Below are positions 31,757 through 40,091 of a DNA stretch of 64,000 nucleotides, piece by piece. Position 1 is the first letter of the stretch; every line of letters starts with the position of its first letter. The position numbers and the translations under genes are program-made. This DNA comes from JASHPR01 sp963739645 (GTDB lineage Bacteria > Actinomycetota > Actinomycetes > Streptosporangiales > Streptosporangiaceae): positions 1 through 64,000 of the forward strand of contig CAVUBM010000096.1 in assembly GCA_963739645.1 (NCBI GenBank), written 5' to 3'. The notes beneath the pieces are model-generated. The model was given only the letters and a program-made list of their open reading frames with translations, was not told where the DNA came from and made no database searches.

Positions 31757-32826
31757 GGGGCTACTCCCAGGGCCGTGAGGCCGGCCGTCTCCGGCAGGCC
31801 GAGCATGAGGTTGGCGTTCTGGATGGCCTGGCCTGCGGCGCCCTTGCCGAGGTTGTCGATGGCCGTCACCACTGTGGCCCGCCCGGTCCGGGGATCGGCC
31901 GCGGCCTGCAGGTGCACGCCATTCGATCCGGCCACCGCCGCCGTGGTCGGCCAGCGCCCCTCGGGGAGCAGGCAGATGAACGGCTCATCCGCGTAAGCCT
32001 GGGCGAATGCCTCGCGCAGCAGCCCGGCGGCGCCCCCGGATGGTCCGGTGCCGGCCGCCTGCTCTCCCGGTGACATCAGCCGGGCCGTGCAGGTCGCGAG
32101 TATCCCGCGCGGCATGGGGGCCAGCATCGGGGTGAACGAGACGGTGCATGGCCCGGCGCCCGTCTCGCCGAGCGCCTGCTCGATCTCGGGCGTGTGCCGG
32201 TGGGTCCCGCCCGCCTGGTAGGCGGAAACCGCGCCCATGACCTCGCTGCCGAGCAGGTCCTGCCGGAGCACCCGCCCGGCGCCCGACGTCCCGGAGGCGG
32301 CGACGATCACGATGTCATCCGGCTCGATGAGGCCGGCGGCCGCGAGCGGGGCCAGCGCGACGATCGCCGCGGTGGCGTAGCACCCGGGAACGGCGACCCG
32401 CGCGGCGGCCTGGATCTGCTTCCGGGCGCCGGGCAGCTCGGGCAGGCCCATGGCCCAGCGTCCCGCGTGAGGTCCCTGGTAGTGCCTGGCCCACGCGCCG
32501 GCCTCGGCCAGCCGGAAGTCAGGCCCGAGGTCGACGATCCGGACGTGGTGGCCGAGCTGGGCCGCCGCCGGCGCCGACTGCCCGGCCGGAAGGGCCAGGA
32601 ACGCGAGGTCGCAGCCGGAGCCGGCCACCGCGTCCGTGGCGTCGAAGCAGCGATCGGCCAGCGACGGCACGCCAGCGAGATGGGGATGCACGTCGGCGAC
32701 GCGCAGGCCGGCGTTGCTCTCCGCGGTCACCGCGCCCAGCTCCAGATCGGGATGGCCGGCGAGCAGCCGCAGCAGCTCACCACCCGCGTACCCGCTGGCG
32801 CCCGCGACCGCTACCCGCGCGCCCAT
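31753..32826 (-). CDS. argC: N-acetyl-gamma-glutamyl-phosphate reductase
   Basis: NADPH-dependent reduction of the acyl phosphate made by ArgB. 357 residues from ATG 32826, where the NAD(P) motif GASGYAGGE starts at residue 9. Catalytic Cys149 in VPGCYATA; GTSGAGR and the His of GGTHRHTPEIEQ also conserved. The frame opens earlier, to an ATG at 32931, but that would lie inside the promoter/operator, so the shorter start is preferred. First gene of the operon. Confidence 0.94.
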   Translation of the reverse strand: MGARVAVAGASGYAGGELLRLLAGHPDLELGAVTAESNAGLRVADVHPHLAGVPSLADRCFDATDAVAGSGCDLAFLALPAGQSAPAAAQLGHHVRIVDLGPDFRLAEAGAWARHYQGPHAGRWAMGLPELPGARKQIQAAARVAVPGCYATAAIVALAPLAAAGLIEPDDIVIVAASGTSGAGRVLRQDLLGSEVMGAVSAYQAGGTHRHTPEIEQALGETGAGPCTVSFTPMLAPMPRGILATCTARLMSPGEQAAGTGPSGGAAGLLREAFAQAYADEPFICLLPEGRWPTTAAVAGSNGVHLQAAADPRTGRATVVTAIDNLGKGAAGQAIQNANLMLGLPETAGLTALGVAP

Positions 32827-32916
32827 CAGCCCACCAACCTCATGTCTTCGCTGCCGCCCGGGGACTTCCGCCGCGGTCGCCTGTTCACTCGCCGTCGCCT
32901 CAGGAACACTCCCTGC

Positions 32917-32953
32917 TGAATTATTATGCATTCTTATGAGTGGTTATGCAAAC
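32917..32953 (-). promoter_or_regulatory. arg operon promoter with two tandem ArgR-box-like sites
   Basis: Two matching sites in an AT-rich patch, TGAATTATTATGCATTC (32917-32933) and TGAGTGGTTATGCAAAC (32937-32953), spaced 20 bp apart, about two helical turns. On the minus strand a sigma70-type promoter lies within them: -35 TTGCAT (32951-32946), 17-bp spacer, -10 CATAAT (32928-32923). ArgR bound at either site would block RNA polymerase. The TATGCA half-sites fit known ARG boxes. Confidence 0.75.
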
Positions 32954-33040
32954 CGGCCACACCGCCCGGCAAGTCGGGGAGTCGGCTTGGGCGCCAGGTG
33001 CGGCTGCGGGCATGATTAGGCCCGCAGAGAGGAGACGGCC

Positions 33041-33472
33041 ATGCTCGCTCGCCGGTCCTGGGCCACGCCCAGCGGCCGGTCGACCGTACCCGCTCGGGGG
33101 ATGACCCTGGCCGTGATCGCGCTGACCCTCGCCGCTGGCTGCAGTTCGCCCAGCGCGCCCGCGGCCATGCCCAAGAGCGCCAAGGCCACCGCGACGGTGT
33201 GCGGGACCACGCGCACCGCGGCGAACGTCCCGGTCAACATTCAGGTCAAGCGCGGCCAGGTCTCTTGCACCACGGCGCTGAAGGTGGAACGGGCCTACGC
33301 CGCGGCGATCCTGGCGGGCAAGGCACCCGGTGCGGGCGGCGGTGGCCCGGTAGACGTGAACGGCTGGACCTGTGAGGGGTTCACCACGCCCGTGGTCCTG
33401 CAGACCGGACAGGCGTCCAAGTGCGTCCGGGACGGTAACGAGATCCTCGCGATCCTGCCCGCGCCCGCCTAG
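33041..33472 (+). CDS. small putative lipoprotein
   Basis: 143 residues. N-terminal basic stretch, hydrophobic core from residue 21 and lipobox LAAGC with Cys34, indicating a lipid-anchored exported protein. GAGAGGAG precedes the ATG. The secreted part has four further cysteines (near VCGTT, VSCTT, WTCEGF and SKCVRD), probably two disulfides, and the actinobacterial VNGWTCE segment. Function unknown. It is divergent from argC and convergent with the phosphatase gene. Confidence 0.75.
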   Translation: MLARRSWATPSGRSTVPARGMTLAVIALTLAAGCSSPSAPAAMPKSAKATATVCGTTRTAANVPVNIQVKRGQVSCTTALKVERAYAAAILAGKAPGAGGGGPVDVNGWTCEGFTTPVVLQTGQASKCVRDGNEILAILPAPA

Positions 33473-33484
33473 CGATCCCTGCGG

Positions 33485-34552
33485 TCAGGCCGCGTCCCGG
33501 TAGGCCAGCAGCAGCGCGATGTCGTCGTCGGGCGCGTGCCCCACGTGCCGTACCACCTCGTCGCTGAGCCGGTCGACCAGCGTGCCGGGGTCGGCCGGGC
33601 CGGTCACGGAGCCGCAGTCGGCCAGCGGGAAGAACTCCCCGGCCCTGTTCCGGGCCTCGCTGGCCCCGTCGGTGTAGAAGAGGACCCCGTCGCCCGGCAG
33701 GAACGGGATCGTGACCGGCACCCGGGGCGCGGCGGCGAGGTCACCCAGGCCCAGCGGCAGGCTCCCGTCCTCCGGGCCGACAAACCGCGGCCGGGATGCC
33801 CCGAGCAGCAGTGGCGCGGGATGCCCGCAGCGGAGCAGCTCCATCTTGCCGCCGTCCGCGGCCACCTCGGCCAGCACCGCGGTCACGAACTGCTCATCGC
33901 CTGGCTCGCGGGCCAGGCTGGTCTCGATCCGGGCGACGATCTCGGCCAGGCTGCTCTCCTCGTGCGCTGCCTCACGGAACACCCCGAGCACCGCGGCCGC
34001 GGCCTGAATGGCGGACAGGCCCTTACCCTCAACATCGCCCACGATCAGCCGCACGCCGGCGGGCCTGGCGATCACCTCGTACAGATCACCGCCGATCCGC
34101 GCCCCGGTGGAGGCGGACAGGTAGCGCACCGCCAGGTTGACGGAACCGACCCGGTGCGGCACTGGCCGCAGCAGGACCTGCTGGGCGGCTTCGGCCACGA
34201 CGGTGACCTGCGCCAGCTCTCGGTCGCGCCGTTCCCGGGAGCGGCAGGCCAGCACGCCGGCGGCGGTGACGCCCGCCGCCGCGAGGAAGGCGACCACGGC
34301 CGGCCGCCGGTCGTCCGGCGCCATGTCGGCCGCGAGCAGCAGGCACTCGGCCATGGCCACCGTGCCCGCGGCCAGCGTGTAGTACACCCCGCCGACCGCT
34401 GCCGCCACAGCCGGTCCCACCACCGGCAGCGGCAGGAAACCCCAGCCCGGCCCGAAGACCACCCGGGCCGTTCCCGCCCCGGCCATGATCGCAAAGGGCA
34501 GCGCGAGCAGAATTATGTCCGTTTTGGGCCGGATAGCCGGATCCACCCCCAT
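33485..34552 (-). CDS. membrane SpoIIE-type PP2C serine/threonine phosphatase
   Basis: 355 residues. Three to four N-terminal membrane segments (about 14-110) are followed by a SpoIIE/RsbU phosphatase domain: GARIGGDLYEV, LIVGDVEGKGLSA (metal-binding Asp), FVTAVLAEV, LLRCGHPAPLLL and DGVLFYTDGASEAR, ending APDDDIALLL. Such proteins usually dephosphorylate anti-anti-sigma factors in sigma-factor switches. No sensor domain or regulatory partner gene is adjacent. Confidence 0.9.
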   Translation of the reverse strand: MGVDPAIRPKTDIILLALPFAIMAGAGTARVVFGPGWGFLPLPVVGPAVAAAVGGVYYTLAAGTVAMAECLLLAADMAPDDRRPAVVAFLAAAGVTAAGVLACRSRERRDRELAQVTVVAEAAQQVLLRPVPHRVGSVNLAVRYLSASTGARIGGDLYEVIARPAGVRLIVGDVEGKGLSAIQAAAAVLGVFREAAHEESSLAEIVARIETSLAREPGDEQFVTAVLAEVAADGGKMELLRCGHPAPLLLGASRPRFVGPEDGSLPLGLGDLAAAPRVPVTIPFLPGDGVLFYTDGASEARNRAGEFFPLADCGSVTGPADPGTLVDRLSDEVVRHVGHAPDDDIALLLAYRDAA

Positions 34553-34684
34553 CGCTCAGCCGCGGCCGGGCCGCGTCCGTCCCCCGTCTCGGCTGGGTGC
34601 TGGCCGCCGCCATCATCCGCGCCGCCCGGCGAGACTAACCCGCTTCCTGGCCGCTCGCGTCCGGCAAATGGGGTATCCCAGCGA

Positions 34685-37282
34685 TCATGAGCCGCTGCGC
34701 AGCACCGCGCCGGTCAGCCGGGCCGCCTCGGCCACGGCCGCGTCGCGGGCCCCGGCGACCTCCTCGGCCGTCAGCGTGCGGTCCGGGGCCCGGAACCGCA
34801 GTGTGTACGCCAGCGATTTGCGCCCATCGCCCGCCTGCTCCCCGGTGTACACGTCGAACAGGCGCACCTCCTCCAGCAGCGAGTCGCCGCCGGCCGCGGC
34901 CACGCCCATGGCCAGCGCCGCCTCGACGTCCGCGGCTGGCACCGTCTCGGCCACGATCAGCGCCACGTCCTGGGTCGCGACCGGGTAGCCGGACACCACG
35001 GGAGCCTGGACCGGGCCGCGCCCGGCGGCGGCGGTCTCGATCACCGACAGGTCGAGCTCCGCGGCGCAGGTGCGGGCGGGCAGCCCGAAGGCCTGGATCA
35101 CGCGGGGGTGCAGCTCGCCCGCGTACCCGGCGACCCGCCCCCCGCCCGCCTCCCCATTCCCGCTTCCTTGTCCCCCTTCACTGCCCGGCCCGGTGTCGAG
35201 GTACAGAGCCGCGCACCGGCCCGGATGCCACGGCTCATGCTGCTGCGCACGCACCGAGAACGGGACCCGGCTGACCCGGATCACCTGGCGCGCGGCCTCG
35301 ATCGCGTCCTCGAACACCGCCGCGCGGCCCGCACCCCACCAGCCGGACGGCTCGCGGGCACCGGACAGCACCACCGCGAGGTGCCGCGGCTGGGCCGGGA
35401 GGGCCGCCTCCAGGGTGGCTACCTCCTCGGGCGTCGGCCCGCGGTCCACCCGCAGGATCGGCGCCCGGTCATGGGCCTCCGGCCGGTTCAGGAAGACCAG
35501 GCCGAGCTCGAACAGGGCGACATCGGCGAAGCCCCGGCCCAGGTTGCGGCCGAGCACCCGCAGCAGCCCGGGCAGCAGCGAGGTCCGCATCAGCGGCTCC
35601 TCGTCCCGGATCGGGTTCACCAGCCTGGTCGCGGCGCGGCGCGGGTCGTCGGGGCTCAGCTGCATCCGGTCGGCGTCCGCGGCCGAGCTGAACGGGCTGC
35701 TGATCACCTCCACGTAACCAGCGCCGGCCAGGGCCCGCCCGATGGTCCGGCGCAGAAGCTGCGGCGCGGTCAGGCCGCGCCCGGCCGTGGCGCGCGGCAT
35801 CCGCACCGGGATGTTCTCGTACCCCTCCAGCCGGATAACCTCCTCGGCCAGGTCGCTGGGGTCGGTGAGGTCGGGCCGCCAGGACGGTGGCTGGACCACG
35901 AGGGCCTCGCCGCCGCGGTCCGGGGTCACCGTGCAGCCGACCTGGCGAAGCAGGCCGGTCACGGTGTCCCGGCCGTAGGCCATCCCGGCCACCTGGTCCG
36001 GGTAGCCCGCCGCCATCGAGACCGTGACCGGCGCCACGTCGACGGACGCGTGCGTGCAGCCGGCCACCTCGGTGCCGCCGCCCAGCGCGGTGAGCATGGC
36101 CGCGGCCTTGGCCGACGCGCGCAGCGGCAGCTCACGGTCCACGCCCCGCTCGAACCGGGCCGAGGCCTCCGAGAACAGCCGGTGCCGGCGGCTCATCCGG
36201 GCGGTCCCCCGTGCGGAAAAGTGCGCGGCCTCGATGACCAGGTCATGGGAGTCCTCGCTGACCTCGGTGGCCAGGCCGCCCATGGTGCCGGCCATCGAGA
36301 TCGGGCCCGACGCGTCGGTGATCAGGATGTCCTCGGGGTCGAGCTCGCGGACCACGTGATCGAGGGTCTCCAGCCGCTCGCCCGGCCGGGCCCGCCGGAC
36401 CACGATCGGCCCGGACAGCCGCGCCTTGTCGAACGCGTGCAGCGGCTGGCCCAGCTCGAGCATCAGGTAGTTGGTGATGTCCACGGCCAGCGACACGCTG
36501 CGCATCCCCGCCCGGGCCAGCCGCACTCGCATCGGCAGCGGCGTCGGCCGCGTGACCTCCACGCCGAGCACCTCGCGCAGCACGAACCGGTCGCAGGCGG
36601 TCGGGTCATCGATGCTGGCCGGGTACACCTGGTCGCTGACCTGGCTGACGTCCGCGGGCAGCCCGGCGTCCGCGGGGTCGGTGTACTCGGCGCCGTAGGA
36701 GATCGCGAGCTCGCGCGCCACCCCCCGGATCGACAGCGCGAACCCCTTGTCCGGCGTCACGTTGATGTCCAGGACGTGGTCGCGCAGCCCGGCATAGTCG
36801 GCGAAGTCGGCGCCGAGCGGTGCGTCGGGCGGCAGCACCATGATCCCTGAGTGATCGTCCCCGATGGCGAGCTCGGCCGCGGAGCAGATCATCCCCTCGG
36901 ACATCCGGCCGTAGGCCTTGCGGGCGCCGATCTTGAAGCCGCCGGGCAGCGTCGAGCCCGGCAGGGCCAGCGGCACCCGGTCGCCCACGACGAAGTTGAC
37001 CGCGCCGCAGATGACACTGTGGTCATCTGAACCACGTTCACCTGAACCACGGGACTCACCGAAGCCGGTGATCACCCGGCAGTACCTGATCGGCTTCTTG
37101 AACCCGGTCAGCTCCTCGATCTCAGCCACCTCGGCCACGAGCACGCCGTGGATATCCTGCCCGACCGGCTCGATCGACTCGACCTCGAGCCCGGCCGCAG
37201 TGAGCCTGCGCGCCACCTCGTCCGGCTCGGCGCCCGGGCCGACGGCCGCGTAGTCCAGCAGCCACGACAGCGGAACCCGCAT
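34685..37282 (-). CDS. pheT: phenylalanyl-tRNA synthetase beta subunit
   Basis: 865 residues from ATG 37282, which overlaps the pheS stop (TGATG); the frame stays open upstream through pheS without homology. Order: MRVPLSWLLDY start, tRNA-binding OB domain, B3/B4 editing core, B5 domain, pseudo-catalytic core and C-terminal anticodon-binding domain (SLAYTLRFRAPDRTLTAEEV). A Gly/Ser-rich insertion of about 16 residues (SEGGQGSGNGEAGGG) lies just before GYAGELHP. Forms an alpha2-beta2 enzyme with PheS. Confidence 0.95.
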   Translation of the reverse strand: MRVPLSWLLDYAAVGPGAEPDEVARRLTAAGLEVESIEPVGQDIHGVLVAEVAEIEELTGFKKPIRYCRVITGFGESRGSGERGSDDHSVICGAVNFVVGDRVPLALPGSTLPGGFKIGARKAYGRMSEGMICSAAELAIGDDHSGIMVLPPDAPLGADFADYAGLRDHVLDINVTPDKGFALSIRGVARELAISYGAEYTDPADAGLPADVSQVSDQVYPASIDDPTACDRFVLREVLGVEVTRPTPLPMRVRLARAGMRSVSLAVDITNYLMLELGQPLHAFDKARLSGPIVVRRARPGERLETLDHVVRELDPEDILITDASGPISMAGTMGGLATEVSEDSHDLVIEAAHFSARGTARMSRRHRLFSEASARFERGVDRELPLRASAKAAAMLTALGGGTEVAGCTHASVDVAPVTVSMAAGYPDQVAGMAYGRDTVTGLLRQVGCTVTPDRGGEALVVQPPSWRPDLTDPSDLAEEVIRLEGYENIPVRMPRATAGRGLTAPQLLRRTIGRALAGAGYVEVISSPFSSAADADRMQLSPDDPRRAATRLVNPIRDEEPLMRTSLLPGLLRVLGRNLGRGFADVALFELGLVFLNRPEAHDRAPILRVDRGPTPEEVATLEAALPAQPRHLAVVLSGAREPSGWWGAGRAAVFEDAIEAARQVIRVSRVPFSVRAQQHEPWHPGRCAALYLDTGPGSEGGQGSGNGEAGGGRVAGYAGELHPRVIQAFGLPARTCAAELDLSVIETAAAGRGPVQAPVVSGYPVATQDVALIVAETVPAADVEAALAMGVAAAGGDSLLEEVRLFDVYTGEQAGDGRKSLAYTLRFRAPDRTLTAEEVAGARDAAVAEAARLTGAVLRSGS

Positions 37283-38418
37283 CACGCCTCCATTCCGAAT
37301 GCGCGGCTGAACCGCACGTCGCCCTCGACGGTGTCGCGGATGTCGGTGACCCCGTGCCGGATCATCAGCGTGCGCTCGATGCCCAGCCCAAACGCGAAGC
37401 CGCTGTACCGGTCCGGGTCGATGCCGCAGGCCACCAGCACCCGCGGGTTGACCATGCCGGCGCCCGCGATCTCGATCCAGCCCTGGGACCGGCAGACCCG
37501 GCACGGGTCCGCGCCTGGCTTGGTGGACGCGCCGCGGCACACGTGGCACTCCATCGACACGTCGGCGGACGGCTCGGTGAACGGGAAGAAGTCCGGCCGC
37601 AGCCGGGTCCGCAGCCCCTCGCCGAACATCGCGTCGACGAACGCGGTGATCGCCCCGCGCAGGTCGGCCATGGTCAGCCCCTCGTCCACGGCCAGGAGCT
37701 CGATCTGGTGGAACACCGGGCTGTGCGTGGCGTCGAGGGTGTCGGTGCGGAAGCACTTGCCCGGGCTGACCACGTACAGCGGCAGCGGCCGGGTCAGCAT
37801 GGCCCGGATCTGCACCGGCGAGGTGTGCGTGCGCAGCACCACGCCCGAGTCCGCACCGGTATTTTCACCACGGGCGTCTCGCCCGGCCACGAACATCGTG
37901 TCGTACTGTTCCCGGGCCGGGTGGTCCGGCGGGAAGTTCAGCGCGTCGAAGTTGTACCACTCGGCCTCGGCCTCGGGCCCTTCGGCGATCTCGTAGCCCA
38001 TGGCCACGAACACGTCGGCCAGCCGCTCGGCGACCGTGGTCACCGGGTGCCGGGCCCCCGGTGACACCCGGTCCCACGGCAGCGTGACGTCGGCGGTCTC
38101 CTCGACCAGCACGCGGACGTCGCGTTCGGCCTCCAGCTCGTCCTGGCGGGTGGCGAGAGCGCTGCGGATCGCGCCGCGGGCCGCGCCCACGCGCCGGCCC
38201 GCGTCGGCCCGGGCGGCCGGCGGCAGCGCCCCGATCTCGGCGTTGGCCAGCGTGATCGGCGCCCGGTCGCCGGCATGCGCCAGCCGGGCCGCCTTCAGCT
38301 CATCAAGGTCCCCCGCGGCGGCGATGGCGGACAGCGCGCTGTCGAGCATGCGCTGCACCTCGTCTTCTGACAGCGCGGTCACCGGGACGGGGTCATAGCT
38401 CTTGTTCGGTGCGGACAT
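37282..38418 (-). CDS. pheS: phenylalanyl-tRNA synthetase alpha subunit
   Basis: 378 residues. N-terminal coiled coil, then class II core: motif-1 region PVTTVAERLADVFVAMGYE, FDALNFPPDHPARE, TSPVQIRAM, FHQIELLAVD, a zinc-like CHVCRG...CRVC loop, and motif 3 GFAFGLGIERTLMIRHG. Supplies the catalytic site. Overlaps pheT by one base. The order infC-rpmI-rplT-trmH-kinase-pheS-pheT is the same as in Streptomyces. Confidence 0.96.
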   Translation of the reverse strand: MSAPNKSYDPVPVTALSEDEVQRMLDSALSAIAAAGDLDELKAARLAHAGDRAPITLANAEIGALPPAARADAGRRVGAARGAIRSALATRQDELEAERDVRVLVEETADVTLPWDRVSPGARHPVTTVAERLADVFVAMGYEIAEGPEAEAEWYNFDALNFPPDHPAREQYDTMFVAGRDARGENTGADSGVVLRTHTSPVQIRAMLTRPLPLYVVSPGKCFRTDTLDATHSPVFHQIELLAVDEGLTMADLRGAITAFVDAMFGEGLRTRLRPDFFPFTEPSADVSMECHVCRGASTKPGADPCRVCRSQGWIEIAGAGMVNPRVLVACGIDPDRYSGFAFGLGIERTLMIRHGVTDIRDTVEGDVRFSRAFGMEA

Positions 38419-38494
38419 AGGCTTGCTGCTCTCCTGCGATCACCGATTAGTTCCAGAACGCTAGTCAGGGTGGCGGGTCCCGCGCGCCAGGCCC

Positions 38495-38524
38495 GGTCGC
38501 CGCCGGGGTTTATCCCGGCCGACC
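38495..38524 (-). terminator. hairpin after the sensor kinase gene
   Basis: Stem GGTCG + GCCGGG (38495-38507, 2-nt bulge) with CCCGGC + CGACC (38514-38524) and loop GTTTAT, 36 bp past the kinase stop and before pheS. Likely separates the two transcripts. Confidence 0.5.
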
Positions 38525-38559
38525 GCCCTGCGGGGGTGCTCCGCGACTGGGCCCGCCGG

Positions 38560-39804
38560 TCAGGCGAAATCGGGCGTGCCGGCGGGCATGGTAAATCGGA
38601 ACTCAGCCCCGCCGCCGGGTGCCTCGCGCACCTCGATCGTGCCGCCGTGCGCCTCGACCAGGCCCTTCACGATGAATAGGCCGAGGCCCGCGCCGCCGCG
38701 GCGCTTGACCCGCCAGAACTGCCGGAACACCCGCGGGGCGAGCTCGGGCGCGATGCCCTGCCCCTGGTCGCGCACGGAGACCGCCACGCCAGGAGCGCCC
38801 GTGTCCGGGGCCGACTCCACCATGACGGTTACCGTACCAGCCCCGTGCCGGACCGCGTTCTCGATGAGGTTCGCCAGGATCTGGAAGACCTTGTCCGCGT
38901 CGAGCCAGGTCTCGGGCAGGCCGTCGCAGGCCTCCAGCCGGAACTTGTCCTCTGACTCCCCCACCGAGACCCGGCCCGCGATGACCTTCCTGGCCAGTTC
39001 CGGGATGTCCACCAGCTCGCGGTGCACCTCGATCCGGCCGGACTCGATCCTGGACACGTCGAGCAGCTCGGTGATCAGCCGGGTGACCCGGTCCGCGTCG
39101 GCGTTGACCGTCTCCAGCATCACGAGCTTCTGGTTGTCGGTGAACCGCGGCCACTTGTTCAGGAGCGTGGCCGTGAAGCCCTTGACACTGGTCAGCGGGG
39201 AACGCAGCTCGTGCGCCACGGTGGACACCAAGTCGGCGCGGCCGCGCTCGGCGCGGGCGCGCTGCTGCGCGTCCCGCAGCGTGATCGCCAGCCGGCGGAC
39301 GGCGCCGGACTCCTCGCTGCCGGGCCCGTCGCCCCCGGCCGGTGCGCCGGCGTGCCAGTCCCGCACGTAGCCGACGCTGACCAGCAGCTCGGTCCCGTCG
39401 GCCAGGTACAGCGTCCGCTCCGGGTGCCTGGTCCTGGTGGACAGGCCGCCGTACGGGCGGGTCTGCGACCACCAGCAGTTGCCTTCGACGTCGCGCAGCG
39501 CGAGCACGTCGCGCACGTCGCCGCCGAGCGCCGAAACCGGATCGATGCTGGTCAGCCGCGCGGCGGCCCGGTTGAAGACCGTGATCCGGCCCTCATGGTC
39601 GGCGATTACCAGCCCGTCGGGCAGGTCGTCGGCGTGCACCAGCCCGTCGGCGGCCGCGTCCGCCAGCCCGGCGCCGTGAGCAGGGTCGCCAGCGGGATCA
39701 GGGTCGGCACCTCGGGCGGCGTCGGCACCGTAGGCAGGCTCGGCCGCGCCCGCGGCCATCCCGCCCTGGGCCGCGGCCGCCTGGCCCGCCATGATCCTGT
39801 CCAC
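38560..39804 (-). CDS. sensor histidine kinase with PAS domain
   Basis: 414 residues from a GTG start, no membrane segment. Ala/Asp-rich leader, PAS domain (about 60-180), HisKA with phosphoacceptor His198 in VAHELRSPLT, then HATPase with NLIENAVRHG (N box), VRDQGQGIAPE (G1) and GAGLGLFIVKGLVEAHGG (G2). The signal it senses is unknown. The same type of kinase sits at this locus in Streptomyces (SCO1596 position). No response-regulator gene is adjacent, so its partner is elsewhere. Confidence 0.92.
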   Translation of the reverse strand: MDRIMAGQAAAAQGGMAAGAAEPAYGADAARGADPDPAGDPAHGAGLADAAADGLVHADDLPDGLVIADHEGRITVFNRAAARLTSIDPVSALGGDVRDVLALRDVEGNCWWSQTRPYGGLSTRTRHPERTLYLADGTELLVSVGYVRDWHAGAPAGGDGPGSEESGAVRRLAITLRDAQQRARAERGRADLVSTVAHELRSPLTSVKGFTATLLNKWPRFTDNQKLVMLETVNADADRVTRLITELLDVSRIESGRIEVHRELVDIPELARKVIAGRVSVGESEDKFRLEACDGLPETWLDADKVFQILANLIENAVRHGAGTVTVMVESAPDTGAPGVAVSVRDQGQGIAPELAPRVFRQFWRVKRRGGAGLGLFIVKGLVEAHGGTIEVREAPGGGAEFRFTMPAGTPDFA

Positions 39805-39922
39805 TCGAACGCCGCCTCCACCTGGGCCGTTCGCTCTTCGCCTGGTTCCGAACCGGCCCGCCAGCCGTCCGGGTCGAGGATTAACCCCCGGCCTGCGCCT
39901 TTATACCCGCATCCAGGGCCTG

Positions 39923-39972
39923 GCCGGTAACCCCAATTGGGGCTACTGCCGGTAACGCCAATCGGGGCTACT
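39923..39972. repeat. 25-bp tandem repeat, two copies, with palindromic core
   Basis: Copies 39923-39947 and 39948-39972 are contiguous and 23 of 25 bases match. Each holds GCCGGTAAC, then CCCCAATTGGGG (copy 1, a perfect 12-bp palindrome) or GCCAATCGGGG (copy 2), then CTACT. It lies 119-168 bp upstream of the sensor kinase start, just before an AT-richer segment. It looks like a pair of operator sites. Confidence 0.7.
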
Positions 39973-40067
39973 CATGACACAACGTGATCAGACTCTAGCG
40001 CGTCCGGAATGCTATGCGGCACCCCCAAAGGGCGGTGAGAATGTTAACGCTCTCAGAATTTGCCTGT

Positions 40068-40083
40068 CGGGCGGCAGCGCCCG
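40068..40083 (-). terminator. hairpin after trmH
   Basis: CGGGCG (40068-40073) pairs with CGCCCG (40078-40083) around a 4-nt loop, 9 bp beyond the trmH stop. Short but well placed; no U-run. Confidence 0.4.
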
Positions 40084-40091
40084 TTATGCCG

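Noticed and set aside
34685..37756. Start of pheT at 37756
   Set aside because: The upstream extension overlaps pheS and is Arg/Gly-rich noise; MRVPLSWLLDY at 37282 is the family start and overlaps the pheS stop.
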